Below, piece after piece: positions 36,559 to 47,931 of a stretch of DNA of 64,000 nt (position 1 is the stretch's first letter; every line of letters begins with the position of its first letter). The stretch lies in NCBI RefSeq assembly GCF_020379485.1, contig NC_063436.1, positions 30,626,423-30,690,422 of the forward strand. Direction: 5' to 3'. The DNA comes from Brassica napus. Lineage: Eukaryota; Streptophyta; Magnoliopsida; Brassicales; Brassicaceae. The translations under genes and the position numbers were made by a program. The notes under the pieces were generated by a model. The model saw only the letters and a list, made by a program, of their open reading frames with translations. It did not search any database and was not told the DNA's origin.

Positions 36559-37804
36559 GGAGGAAAAGCTTAGTTAGGAGAAGGTGATGACTGAGGCAAG
36601 TTGGATTCGGCCCATGGGGCCCATTTCCCCATTTCTCTTTTTCTCTTTTCACCTTTTTTTTACATTTTCACTAATTAAAGAAACTGCAAAAAATCTTACG
36701 TGACTGACTACGTCAGTGAGTGATTATTCAGGTGGTGTTTTTACATATTAACCCAGTACTGTCTTTTTTTTTACAAAACTCTTAACTAGTGTTCATTTAC
36801 AATTGTGAATACTAGTGTTTTTTCTGTTAAAAAAAAGTAAACGCTAGTCTTTTTAAGTATATTTCGAAATTTAATCGTGTATCTTGCTGGTCTACACTAC
36901 TGTTACGGTTATGCCATTACGTGGAATGAACTTCATGTATCAACTGTAAAAAAAAAGAAGTAAAACAACATTGCGTGTACATATTGATTGTTTCTTCTCC
37001 ATTGGCCCAACTTTTATTCACATTGCCTGTACCAAACAATTCCTTAGATGATATGTTCCTTTTGGTGAAGAAAAAAGATGTTCCTTTTGGATTACCAAAA
37101 ATAAAATACGTTTCATTTTATTTTTAAAAATTAATATATTTATACAAATTTCATATATTTATACAAATTTGGCCCATGGATATATAAATATATACTATCA
37201 TTAATATTTGTTTATAACAAATTTCGTATATTTATAAAAATATATACTATTTTTTTAGCAAAGAAAATATTAGTATATACAAATTTCATATATTTACACA
37301 AATTTTTCTTTGCTAAAAATTAATATATTTTTACGAATTTCAAAATACGTTTCAAGAATTTTTCGCGACAAGGTTAGGATTTAGGAGTAAATCGAGAATA
37401 TTCCTTATATCTACTATCATTAAAAGAAAACTTAATTAAAGTTTATCCATTAAATAAGCAGGATACTGAATCATATAGTAACGTTTAGTAAAAGTTTTAA
37501 ATGCGAAAGATTTTCGATTCGGTTTTGGAGAATGTCTAGAAGACAATAACAACTAATCTTATAATGATATTGGACTATTACTGGACAACAGTGGAAGTGA
37601 AAATAAATTTCTTTCGATTATAGAATAACATCTTTTTTTGTTTAATAACATCTGATTTTATTTTACAAATCATCTTTATTTACTTTTTAAAATTAATAAT
37701 CTTTCTTGCAGCTCATTTGGTGCTCGTGATTTGAAAAGGTTTTTTTTGGTAAAAGTTTATGTTTAGATTGGTAATGTCTTTGCTCAAAAGTAAAAAAAGA
37801 TTGG
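36559..37804. other. Region upstream of ADC, AT-rich
   Basis: No gene recognised. Several short near-repeats of CATATATTTATACAAATTT occur around 37125-37310. Confidence 0.45.
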
Positions 37805-37806
37805 TA

Positions 37807-38066
37807 CTCCCTCCGTTTTTTAATATAAGTCGTTTTAGAGAAACTTTTTTGTTCCAAATTATATGTCGTTTTCGGTTTTCTATGTAAAATTTATTAATAA
37901 TTAATGTTGTATGACCAATGGTAATATATCTTCTATTTTTCTATTGGTTGAATTGTGGTTAGGTAAATAATTAATTATATTTTTGTCTAGAAAATATAAG
38001 AAATTAATGGTTTTCTTAATCTACGTATATAGCTGTAAAACGACTTATATTAAAAAACGGAGGGAG
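37807..38066. mobile_element. Stowaway-like MITE (260 bp)
   Basis: Terminal inverted repeats start CTCCCTCCGTTTTTTAATAT and match over at least 30 bp at the other end. TA dinucleotides flank both sides (37805-37806 and 38067-38068). This is the classical Stowaway (Tc1/mariner) signature. Confidence 0.9.
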
Positions 38067-38854
38067 TAGTCTTTATGAATTTTTTTTTGTCACTAGTCTT
38101 TATGAAAATATCTAAATTGGTAAAAGCAACGTGTGTTTTATAAATTAGAACTCGCAATGAGATTGGATCCGACTGTTGTGTCTTTGCTTTGTGGTGTAGG
38201 TAACACTCTGACACATGGCAAATAAATGCTATAGGGGCGCATGTACCTAATGGACCAATTTTTACCTCTTTCTAACAAAATTTATTCGTGCGTGATAGTG
38301 TTTATTTAAAAAAAATACAAAACAGGTATTTATCGTTTCATAAAAGTTTCCATGTTATCAATGATACAGTTCCTATACAGAAAGATTATAAATAAACAGA
38401 CAATATAATTGACCAAAGAAAAACAATTTCAAATTTATGAGAACAAGGTTCCATTTTGGCACGGCCATTCAGTTACGAGTCGCCGCGTGGTGGTGTTACG
38501 TGGGGGAGTAGTTGTGTTATGAAGTTTCCTCTTTGCTAACGGACCATGCTTTATTTGGAAGCGTGTAAATAAATTTGTCAGCAGCCTATACATATAATAA
38601 TAGTCTTCGTCCAATCGATTTATTTTGGTGTTGAGTAGACATTATATTCTCCTAAGAAAAATAAGAATATTACATCGCCAATTCTTCTTTTTTTTTTTTA
38701 ACAAAAATCACCAATTCAACATATAAATTTTCTTGAAATTACAATGAAAAAATATTTTTTCTTTATTACACAAAAATTATCGTTTTAAAATTTCAATGCA
38801 TTTTATACTTTCAGCTGAATATTAATTGTAAAATACATTGATCTGAAATACTAT
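38067..38854. other. Spacer without recognised features
   Basis: AT-rich, with no gene or clear element seen. Confidence 0.4.
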
Positions 38855-38925
38855 TGAAATGAACTTTTCAAGGATCCTAATTCAAATTATGTAGTATTTA
38901 AGATGTCAATCCATTTTTAAAAGTT

Positions 38926-39129
38926 TCAAGATCTTTTTGTCATGAAAAGCTTTGGTTTTCTCCTGTAGATCATTGAGTTCTCAAAAGCATCCAGTCTAAT
39001 TTCATCAAGCTCATTGAGTTGGAGAAGTCTCTTCTCCTTGGCACTCTTGGTGTCAAAATTCAGCAACTTAACAGTCCACAATGCCTTGTACTCAAGCTCA
39101 ACTGGTAGATGACAAGTTTTTCCATACAC
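38926..39129 (-). pseudogene. Gypsy integrase C-terminal remnant
   Basis: The minus strand reads GKTCHLPVELEYKALW, then NFDTKSAKEKRLLQLNELDE, then RLDAFEN. This is the conserved end of plant gypsy (Athila-type) integrase. The frame slips by one base near 38960; the other frame continues with Lys-Ala-Phe-His-Asp-Lys-Lys. No catalytic core remains. Confidence 0.85.
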
Positions 39130-39492
39130 AATTCTAAGTTGATTTTGACATTGAGATTTGTTCCTTACTTGAGACTAAGTCTTATGTTACGGCGCCAAAT
39201 TTGAAATGGACTTTTCAAGGGTCCTAATTCAAATCATGTAGTATTTAAGATGTCAATCCATTTCTAAAAGTTTTAATGCAGAGAGAATTTAGGTTCAAAC
39301 TTAAACTTAAGCTAAATGCAATCAAAGTGATAGGGTGATTCAATCAAGCTAACAAGGTTCTAATACAACTAACTAGCAGCTTTCAAGCAATTGGATTAAG
39401 GAGGAGCCATAGGTATGGGAATTTGAATTTAGATGACTAAGTTTTAATCTAAAATGCAAGCTTCAATCAACACATTCCCCTAAGTCTAGATA

Positions 39493-39588
39493 ACATTTTT
39501 AAGCTAGTTCTTTATCAAGACAAAAACTCATTTACTCTCAACATTTTTAAGCTAGTTCTTTATCAAGACAAAAGCTCATTTACTCTCA
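39493..39588. repeat. 48-bp tandem duplication in the LTR
   Basis: The 48-bp unit beginning ACATTTTTAAGCTAGTTC occurs at 39493 and again at 39541 with one substitution. Confidence 0.9.
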
Positions 39589-40207
39589 TAGATCAAACAT
39601 CAAATTTCTTTGGTTTGTGTCTAGCTAGGAATCATTAAGAACATATCATTCAACTATCAAAACTCCCCCAACATCAAATGTCTTTGGTAGGGTAAGTTAA
39701 GAGCATGTTGAGTTGGCTCAGACATTTCATCGAACACCTTTCACGCAATGAAATGTCTAGATCTCTAATATGAGATGGCCAGCTCTAGATTAGCATTAAG
39801 ATCACTCAATCAAACAAGGAAACATATTAATATATTCTAAACGTTCTAAATCATCACTTAATCATCCTAATCATCCTAACCCATGAATCCAAAGATGACT
39901 ACTCACTAACTGCCATGATAAACCCAAGAATCAATGATGGTTTAGTGTTAATCATGATTAGTGATCAAGATAATTAAGCAATCACAAAAGATAATGATAA
40001 AGATTAGATCTTTCACCTAAAAGTGTTTTTTGATTAGATAGAAAACAAGATAAGATCCAACTTTGAGATTACAAGAGTATTTATAACTCTTTGGAAAACC
40101 TAATGGCTTCCTTTAAAACGTCTAAAATGCCCTTAAAAATGTCTAAATTCGACTAAAGAAAAGATCCGACTCTGGTAGAAATCACGGGCGACAACCCGAG
40201 TTGGTTA

Positions 40208-40380
40208 CCCCGCGTCGTCAGGCCGTCGACGCTGTCTCTCCGTGCGCGCGGGTACAACACCCCGCGTTGGATCGTCGACGAAGCTCACTCTCCATGCGCG
40301 CAGGTACGACTCCCCGCATGATATCGCCGTCGAGCTCCATCTTCATGTGCGGGTATGGCTTCCCGCGTTCTTCTCTCTGT
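40208..40380. repeat. 52-bp GC-rich imperfect tandem repeats in the LTR
   Basis: Units starting CCCCGC lie at 40208, 40260 and 40312, with a weaker fourth near 40361. Each carries a GTCGA core and a GTGCG/CGCGGGTA block. They form a GC-rich island in an otherwise AT-rich region. Confidence 0.75.
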
Positions 40381-40745
40381 GTTGAAACGTCGTTGTTTCT
40401 TCTTGATGAGTCGACGCGGGTAAGTGAATCCGTGTGGATTAACCCGTGTTGCACTCGGCCAAACCAACCAATCTTCATTCTTCATTACTTTTTGAACCAC
40501 AATGCTTCTAAACACCTCCAATCACTCCATATGACACCCTAATACCTGATAAAGACATATGAATGCAATATGGATCCTAAAAATGCTTAATTTTTAATCT
40601 ATATGATTAATGTATACAAAATGGATGGTTAAAACAATGCAAATATGCAAGATATCAACTACTGGTGAAATAAATGTAATTATTGAAAACATAAATACAT
40701 ATCCATTATTTTCTAATATGTGTAAAATAGTATGTCTAAGTGATA

Positions 40746-40991
40746 CTCCTGTGTTTCTAAAAGATCCATATTCTATATTTTTCACACATTTTAATAAAAT
40801 AAAATAAATTTGCATAATTTTTTGTGTTTATTTTTTTCTAATAACTCTAAGCCGATAAAAAATCAATTAGTGCAATTAAGTTTTTTAAAATTTGCAATTA
40901 GTTAATAAAACATGCATTGAAAAAATAAAAAATGGATTTTTTTGAAACAAGTTTTTTCTCTAGAATATGTAACTTTATAGAACGGAGGGAG
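40746..40991. mobile_element. Stowaway-like MITE, family 2 (246 bp)
   Basis: Begins CTCCTGTGTTTC after TA (40744-40745) and ends GAACGGAGGGAG before TA (40992-40993). Its interior closely matches the element at 55159-55404, which has the same 246-bp length. Confidence 0.8.
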
Positions 40992-40993
40992 TA

Positions 40994-43530
40994 ATATTTT
41001 TTTATGAAACGGACAGACTATCGTGGATAATCAAGCAACATTTCTGCTGTGTGTTTCAAGGAGTGAGTTGTGGTTTTTTATTTGTGCAACTTTAATTGTT
41101 TAGTTATCGCAATGAATCTGGTGTAATGATTCAAATTTACATTTAATTTAGCGAATGCTGTCCAGAGACTAATAAATAACGGTACATTGATGTATCCCAG
41201 TGGGCTGATGAATGCTATTAAATTTTCTGATTTTCTAATTGAAGTCATCCCATTCTCTATAATTGTGTATTACTTCAATGCTCTTCAACCTCCTCTTTCT
41301 CTATTAAATTGTTTGTAATTCTATCGTATTTTTTGTATATATACGTGAATTGTTTTGCAAACGCAAAAACACCATATATACAACATACTTGAAGTATGCA
41401 CCAAATATTAAAACCATAATACCTTTCTGTTTTATCATGAGAAACTAAGAGCAGATGAGCATCTGAATCTGAATTTGAGCAACTTACACTTGGAATATGC
41501 AATAGACTAGGAAAAGAAAACGCGTTAGCGGCCGCTTACTGAACGCGGACGCCACACGTACACTACTAACTCTTGTGGCTATCGTAAATAGTGCTCTTTC
41601 AATTCATCTTTCATACCACTATTCTATTTCAAAAAAATATTCGCGTTATCTTTAGTTTAATGATATTCGTAATGAGTCATATACATTATATAATCTTTAA
41701 AGTGTGGTAGTACATCCCAATATCCCATCGCCCATCGTACGAAAGATATAGCTCTTAATTACGTGACGTGTGATTTGGAGATTCATTGTCATGTGGTTGT
41801 GATGGTCATATTAAGGCTACGCAAAAGACTTTGATACTCTCGATAATGCATTCTAATGTGCGTGTCCAACCCGGCTAACTAATTCTAGCGTTCTTGTTTT
41901 ATGTTTACCCTATTTATTTTATTTATCTTATCATATATGAATTCATCTGAAGTTTATGAACAACTTTTCTTTTTGAAAGGTTCTAATCAGTATGGTATTA
42001 ACAAAACTATTTAATTTCATGCCATACACAAAACCACATTTGAGGCGGATTGTGTTGCTAATGTAAATCGTCCGGTAGTTCAAACCATTTGTAGTTTCTC
42101 TCGTTTTACATTTGGAAGGGGGGGGGGGGGGGGGGGGTGGGGGGGGGGGGGGGTGGGGGGGGGGGGGGGGGGGGTTAATTAATCATATCGTTACTTTATA
42201 GAAATGTTTTTAGGATTAGTATATATTCAAAACCTATAGAATTGATGAGAAAATTTAGTCCAGTTCTATATTAACTGAACAAATCATTCTATGAAAAGAT
42301 GTTTTCCTAACCTTAGTTTATGTTCAATTCTTTGGTATTTTATCAAATATGACAGACGTCGGCGTATTTGATTTTCTCGTCCATAGATTTGACTCATTTT
42401 CAATTTTTTCATGCATAAGGGATTCGCTGCAATATCACGTAAAGACCACTCATCTCAAATTTGTTTGGCTAAACAAACAAAATGCAATACATAACCAAAA
42501 CAAATTAATTAATAATACAAAGTAATTAGCGGTCCCTTAAAATCAGAAACTTTTGACCTTTTGAAGGTCTATTTGATACTATATAATACTTTTACGAAGT
42601 GATGTAGAAAACCTAATTTTTTTTCTCTCTGCTAACGTAGAAAACCTAATTTTTATAGATTACTCTTACAAAGCGATGTAGAAAAAGCTTAGTGGTTTTA
42701 TCACTACTAAAGAGAAGTAGTGTGTTGTTAGTTTCTTAATGTCTTATTTATCATTTTAGGAATTAGTGAATTACCACAGGCTCTTGTCCGAGCAATTAAG
42801 AGAAGACCATGTGGTAAACCTCTAGAAATATGTTAGGATGTAAAACAATATATTCAGATTCAAACATAGCACTGATATTAAGGAGCACATCACATGGTCT
42901 AAGAGAATTCCATCAGATTAAAAAGTTATTTAAGACAATTACTTTTTCATAAGGGCTTATATGTGGGGATAACCATAAAAAAAAAATAGATTTGTAGTAA
43001 AAAGGTAGAAAGAGATAGGAGAGAAAGGAGGAGAGAAGGTGGAGTTTTGGTTATTTAGTGAATTATAGATTTTTTTGTGTGGTCATTTGGTTTAATTTCC
43101 CTTTTCATAATATATTCATAAGACAACAAATATGGATTTTCATAGTCTAAGGGAGGATCCAAAAGGCGAGGTCTTGGTTTGTGGCCCTGAAATAAATGGC
43201 CACTACCACCTCTCCAACCATATATTTAAACAACTAAACACGTTTATGCGTAATTAGAAAATAGCTGTGAAAGTTTACAATTCTAGAAAGATTTATATCA
43301 CATGAGAAAACTTCCATCTTAAACCAATTACTGGAAATCGTCGTCATAGTCTTTCAAGTAACACATGAATAAAAGTGGGAAAATATTATTTGAAAACTAT
43401 TACTAGTATTACTTTAAAAGTTTAGCACATATTGTCATATTGATTTAAGCTTTTTGGTCTGAAGGATAAACTCATTACGTTTAAGGTGCTATTTGGAATT
43501 GAGTGGTACAAGATTTGGAGTGGTAACAAT
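40994..43530. other. AT-rich spacer
   Basis: No gene recognised. It contains the poly(G) tract listed separately and a short GC-rich stretch near 41520. Confidence 0.4.
42118..42174 (+). repeat. Poly(G) tract, 55 G in 57 bases
   Basis: Three G runs of 20, 15 and 20 are separated by single T at 42138 and 42154. The tract could form G-quadruplexes, or may be partly a sequencing or assembly artefact. Flanks are ordinary AT-rich DNA. Confidence 0.9.
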
Positions 43531-43575
43531 ATAATACTAGGATAAGACCCGCGCCTTGCGCGGGATTAAGTTATT
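43531..43575 (+). mobile_element. Helitron-like 5' terminus
   Basis: ATACTAGGATAAGACCCG followed by CGCCTTGCGCGGG, a GC palindrome. This is the typical Brassicaceae Helitron 5' end style. The 3' end was not located, although the AT-rich repeats to the right may be its body. Confidence 0.4.
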
Positions 43576-43768
43576 ATTTTTATTATATTTTGGAGAATGA
43601 AACAATAGTTTGGCTTCATTTGGATTACGGGTGTTCAACCCGGATATCGGGTTGGTTTCGGTTCGGTTCGGTTTTTTCGGTATTTGGTTAGTAAAATATA
43701 ACTACTATTCTAAATTCATATTTATTTTGACTTTAGTCTTTCACATACTTTTGAAAGATTTCAACTGG

Positions 43769-44396
43769 ACGACTAAGAGCTTGACTGGTTTCCCCGCTAC
43801 CACCCGCAAACGCAGCTTTTGCGGTTGGTAGCGGTTGATAGCGTTTCAAAACAATCATATAAACTGCTACAAATCGTTTCAAACCGCTCCGAACCTCTTA
43901 AAATCAAAAGTTGGTTCCAGCTAGCCTTTGCGGTTGCGGACGGTTGCGGGAGGATAATTTTTTTTTCTTTTTTTTAAAAACCATATAAATACAAAAATAA
44001 AAATATTCAATAAATTTTTAAAATGAAATTATGAACATACTAAAATATATATATATTATATTTTTATTAATATTATAAAATTTTAAAATAAAAATATTTT
44101 CTATAATTTTAAAAATTTTAAATTATAACTTTGAAAATATAATTTACATATTTATTATAATATTATGATTTTTGATAATTTTATAATTATATAAAATGTA
44201 AATATTGTTAATTTATTATTTAACCGCAGCTGTATTTGGTAGTTAACCAGTCATAAGTATCCCGCAAACGCACCAATTTCTAACCGCATAACCAGTCGTA
44301 CAAATCTCTTAAAACCGCTAGAAACCGCAACCACCCGCAACCGCAAACATCTGCAGCCGCAACCGCAACCGCTGCGTTTGAACCAGTCAGACCCTA
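43769..44396. mobile_element. MITE with GACTGGTT-type inverted ends
   Basis: The left end reads CTTGACTGGTTTCCCCGC and the right end, inverted, GTCTGACTGGTTCAAACGC. Both ends are rich in GCGGTTG/CAACCGC repeats and the middle is very AT-rich. I could not find a clean target-site duplication, so borders are approximate; the style is hAT-like. Confidence 0.5.
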
Positions 44397-44432
44397 AATT
44401 GATCAGCCAATCTTGTTGCTTTAAATCATTAG

Positions 44433-44437
<5 letters not shown>

Positions 44438-44481
<44 letters not shown>
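44438..44481. repeat. (TA)n microsatellite
   Basis: About 22 uninterrupted TA units. Confidence 0.95.
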
Positions 44482-44485
<4 letters not shown>

Positions 44486-45897
44486 TAGTTTGAATATTTA
44501 TTAAATAAAAATTCATATGCGTTATATTTTATGATCATTTGTAACTTATTATAACAAAAAAATAATTTATTGATCACAAAATTTTCAGAGTGGGAATATT
44601 CAAATTTCTAATAATATATAGACGTTTTGAAAAATTCAAATATAACATATAAGAAAAAATATAAATGTTTTTATTATATATTTAATGTGATTTTTTAATA
44701 TTTTTCAATAATATAAAATTAAAAAAAAAGAACTAAGATACCAAAATTGTTATCAAATATTTATTATTCATAATAATTAATTTTCATATATACGTTAATC
44801 ATATTAGGTAATTTCGTAGCTTCTAATTAAGAAAAGTGCAAAAAAAATTTTGGTAGATTATTTATCAATTCGATAGTTAGTTTAATAAAAAATATAATGT
44901 AAGTCAAGATGGACCAACCTATTTTTCTAAGAATAGTATATTTTATATAGTCATTTATTAAATGAGAATTTATAATCATACAGTTCTATGATCATTCATA
45001 TCATTTTATAACTGAATATTTAAATCATCGATAACAAAATTTTCAATGTGAAATCTTTAATAAGTTTATAATTTATAAATGTTTTTGAAAATTCATTGAA
45101 AGTTTTAATATTAAAATATTTATGTAATCTTATGGTATATAGTATAATCTATATATATATATATATATGTAAATATATATGTTTTATTATTAAATGATAT
45201 TTTTTACTCATATGGTTTTAAAATAATGTGTATCTTCTTATAATATTAAATAAAAGTTCATATTAATACAATTTTATGATCATTTGTAACTTATTATGAC
45301 AAAAAAAATAATCTATTGATCACAAAATTTTCAGATTGGGGATCTTCAAATTTCTAATAATTTATAGACGTTTTGAAAAATTCAAAATATAGCATATAAG
45401 AAAAATTATAAATGTTTTTATTATGTATTTAATGTGATTTTTAAATATATTTTAATAATATAAAATAAAAAAAAGAACTAAGATACAAAAATTGTTATCA
45501 AATATTTATTATTCATTATAATTAATTTTCACATATACGTTAATCATATTAGGTAATTTCGTAGCTTTTATTTAAGGAAAGTGCAAAACATTTTTTGGTA
45601 CGTTATTTATCAATTCGATAGTTAGTTTAATAAAAAGTGTAATATAAGTTAAGATGGACCAACCTATTTTTCTAGGAATAGTATATTTTGTATAGTTATT
45701 TATTAAATAAGAATTTATAATCATACGGTTCTATGATCGTTCATATCGTTTTATAACAAAATATTTAAATCATCGATAACAAAATTTTCAGTCTGAAATT
45801 TTTAATAAGTTTATAATTTATAAATGTTCTTGAAAATTCATTGAAAGTTTTAATATTAAAATATTTATGTAATCTTATGGTATATAGTGTTTAATAT

Positions 45898-46283
45898 GGG
45901 AAATTGCCACAAATACCACATTCATAGTACCACTTTTCATGTTTACACTAACCACTTTTACCCTCACTTTTAATGAAGGGTAAAATACAACTATACCCTT
46001 AGGGTTAACTAATCTAGACTTAGGGTTTAGAGTTGAGGAGTGGGGTAGGGTTTTTGGAATGTGAAATTTATGATTCTAATAAATATATAAATACTTAAAA
46101 AATATAAAAAAAAATAGTTTCAAACATAATTTTTTATTTTTTATTTTTTATTTTTTATTTTTTATTTTTTATTTTTTATTTTTTATTTTTTATTTTTTAT
46201 TTTTTATTTTTTATTTTTTTTATTTTTTTATTTTTTTTTATTTTTTTTATTTTTTTATTTTTTATTTTTTTTTTATTTTTTTT

Positions 46284-46320
<37 letters not shown>

Positions 46321-46475
46321 ATTTTTTATTTAAATAATACTTTATTATATATATAAATAACAAGGACATAAGAGTCTTTTGTCACTTAATGAAGAAGGTA
46401 TTTTTGAAAATGTCTCATTAGTGATGGTAAAAATGAAAAGTGGTAGCATAAAAGTGGTAAACATGTAATTTCCCC
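45898..46475. mobile_element. Mutator-like MITE with 9-bp target-site duplication
   Basis: Starts GGGAAATTGCC and ends GGTAAACATGTAATTTCCCC. It is flanked by GTTTAATAT at 45889-45897 and 46476-46484. The 9-bp duplication indicates a Mutator-like element. Removing it restores the second unit of the surrounding tandem repeat. Confidence 0.85.
46131..46330. repeat. (TTTTTTA)n heptamer array
   Basis: About 200 bp of mostly 7-bp ATTTTTT units inside the Mutator-like MITE, with length variants towards the right. Confidence 0.9.
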
Positions 46476-46870
46476 GTTTAATATATATATATTTATTTAT
46501 TTTATTATTAAATGATATTTTTTTACTCATATGGTTTTAAAATCATGTGTATCTTCTTATAATAAAAATGTTAAACCATTGATCATTAATTTTTAACATA
46601 ATAATTTTAATAGTTTTAGTCATTTATTGTCGTTTTTAAAAATTCAAAATATAACATATACGAAAAAATCTAAATTTTATTTTTATAGCTAATTTGATTG
46701 TTTAATTTATTTTAATAATATAAAATTAAACAAAAAATGATGGAGGAGATATACATTGTTATCAAATCTTTATTATTAAACTCATTAATTGTCATATATA
46801 TATTAATCATTTATGGTAATTCCGTAGATTTTATTTAAGGAAAGAAAATATCATATCATATCATTATATC

Positions 46871-47513
46871 ATATAGTTTGACCAACTTATGTATCTAACA
46901 ACATATAAAAATCGAATGTGGACCTACTTATTTTTCAATTGAATGTAATTGACTGCCTAATTGAATGCCACCTATGCATTGGGGCCTCTTTTAATTAATA
47001 CAAAATTGAGGTTACATCTTTTCAAATGTTCCTCAATTAATATATAAGGGATGTTTAATTAGTGGTGTGACCTAACGATAAAGGTTGCAGCCTTGATAAA
47101 TTTTCACTCGCGTAAAATGATATGTTAAGCTTTTGTGCTCCTAGCTTATTATTAAACATCAAAGCTTGAAGTTCAAGATATAAAAAAACAAAATCACAGA
47201 GAAATAGTTTTGTGTAAAAGAAAACGATAAGGAAATCAAGACTATGTCAAGGGTCAAACATCAACGCTTAACTTCTCTTTCAGCTTCGGTCACAAAAACT
47301 TTTAGCATAAATGAATGTTCATAGTATAGAAACTATAAATAAAATCAAAGTCAAATGGAACTTGTTCAAAGAAAACACAACAACAAAGTTGATAAACAAA
47401 CACCAGAGAAAAGCAATCAGAGAGACTCGTGATGGTTTCAGAAAGCAAACTTCTTTACAAATAAATGTATTTAACTTTCCTCAGGACAATACAAGAATAC
47501 AAAAACATACCAA
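46871..47513. other. Spacer without recognised genes
   Basis: AT-rich; no element borders or protein family seen. Confidence 0.4.
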
Positions 47514-47521
47514 GCTCCATC

Positions 47522-47737
47522 CAGAGCCGGCCCTTGGGCCAAGCCAAGGAAGCAGTGGCTTCCGGCCTCATTATTATAAATGAAATTTCGGCCACAATTT
47601 TTCAAAAATTACCTTTAGTCTGGTGGCAACATATGAATGTTGCATACTCTCTTGGCCCAACCTGGGTTCGAAACTCAAAAAAGTGGCCTATTTTTTTAAA
47701 TTTGAATCCGGTATGGGATTCCTTAGGACCGGCTCTG
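47522..47737. mobile_element. hAT-like MITE (216 bp)
   Basis: Ends are CAGAGCCGGCCC and GGACCGGCTCTG. An exact 8-bp duplication, GCTCCATC, flanks it (47514-47521 and 47738-47745). CAG...CTG ends and 8-bp duplications define hAT elements. The element at 61698-61942 is the same family, inverted. Confidence 0.9.
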
Positions 47738-47931
47738 GCTCCATCAGAGCTCTTTATTACAGAACAAAATAATAAAAATCCCTACATCGGAGAGCAACCA
47801 CCGAGAGAGAAATAGGAGAGCGTCCAATAATTTTTTTCAGTTCCCGAGAGGATACATACTAATGAACGATAGAACAAAACACACAGAGAAAATAAAGTAC
47901 CTTCGGGGGAAAATCTTGTGGGTTACATATC

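Larger units (their letters stand above)
38855..40560 (-). mobile_element. Internally deleted Ty3/gypsy element (Athila-like), minus strand
   Basis: A long LTR-like segment starts TGAAATGG at 39202, beside a primer-binding site (TTGGCGCCGTAAC on minus, about 39188-39200). Only about 190 bp of internal DNA remain before an integrase tail (38926-39129). The tail then joins a 70-bp copy of the LTR end (38855-38925, matching 39202-39278). Almost the whole element, including gag, protease, RT and most of the integrase, has been lost. The outer border near 40560 is approximate. Confidence 0.65.
44498..46870 (+). repeat. Higher-order AT-rich tandem repeat (746-bp unit made of two related monomers)
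   Basis: Unit 1 begins at 44498 and unit 2 at 45244. Each has a monomer of about 458 bp followed by a related one of about 288 bp; both open with TATTAAAT-A/G-A and contain ACAAAATTTTCA. Unit 2 is interrupted by a Mutator-like MITE. A third, diverged partial unit follows at about 46560-46870. No coding sequence is seen. Confidence 0.75.

Noticed and set aside
36437..36652. 71-codon minus-strand frame upstream of ADC
   Set aside because: It straddles the TATA box and promoter; most of it would not be transcribed as coding.
41515..41560. GC-rich stretch with a NotI site (GCGGCCGC)
   Set aside because: Looked vector-like at first, but flanks are ordinary plant DNA and no cloning-site cluster follows.
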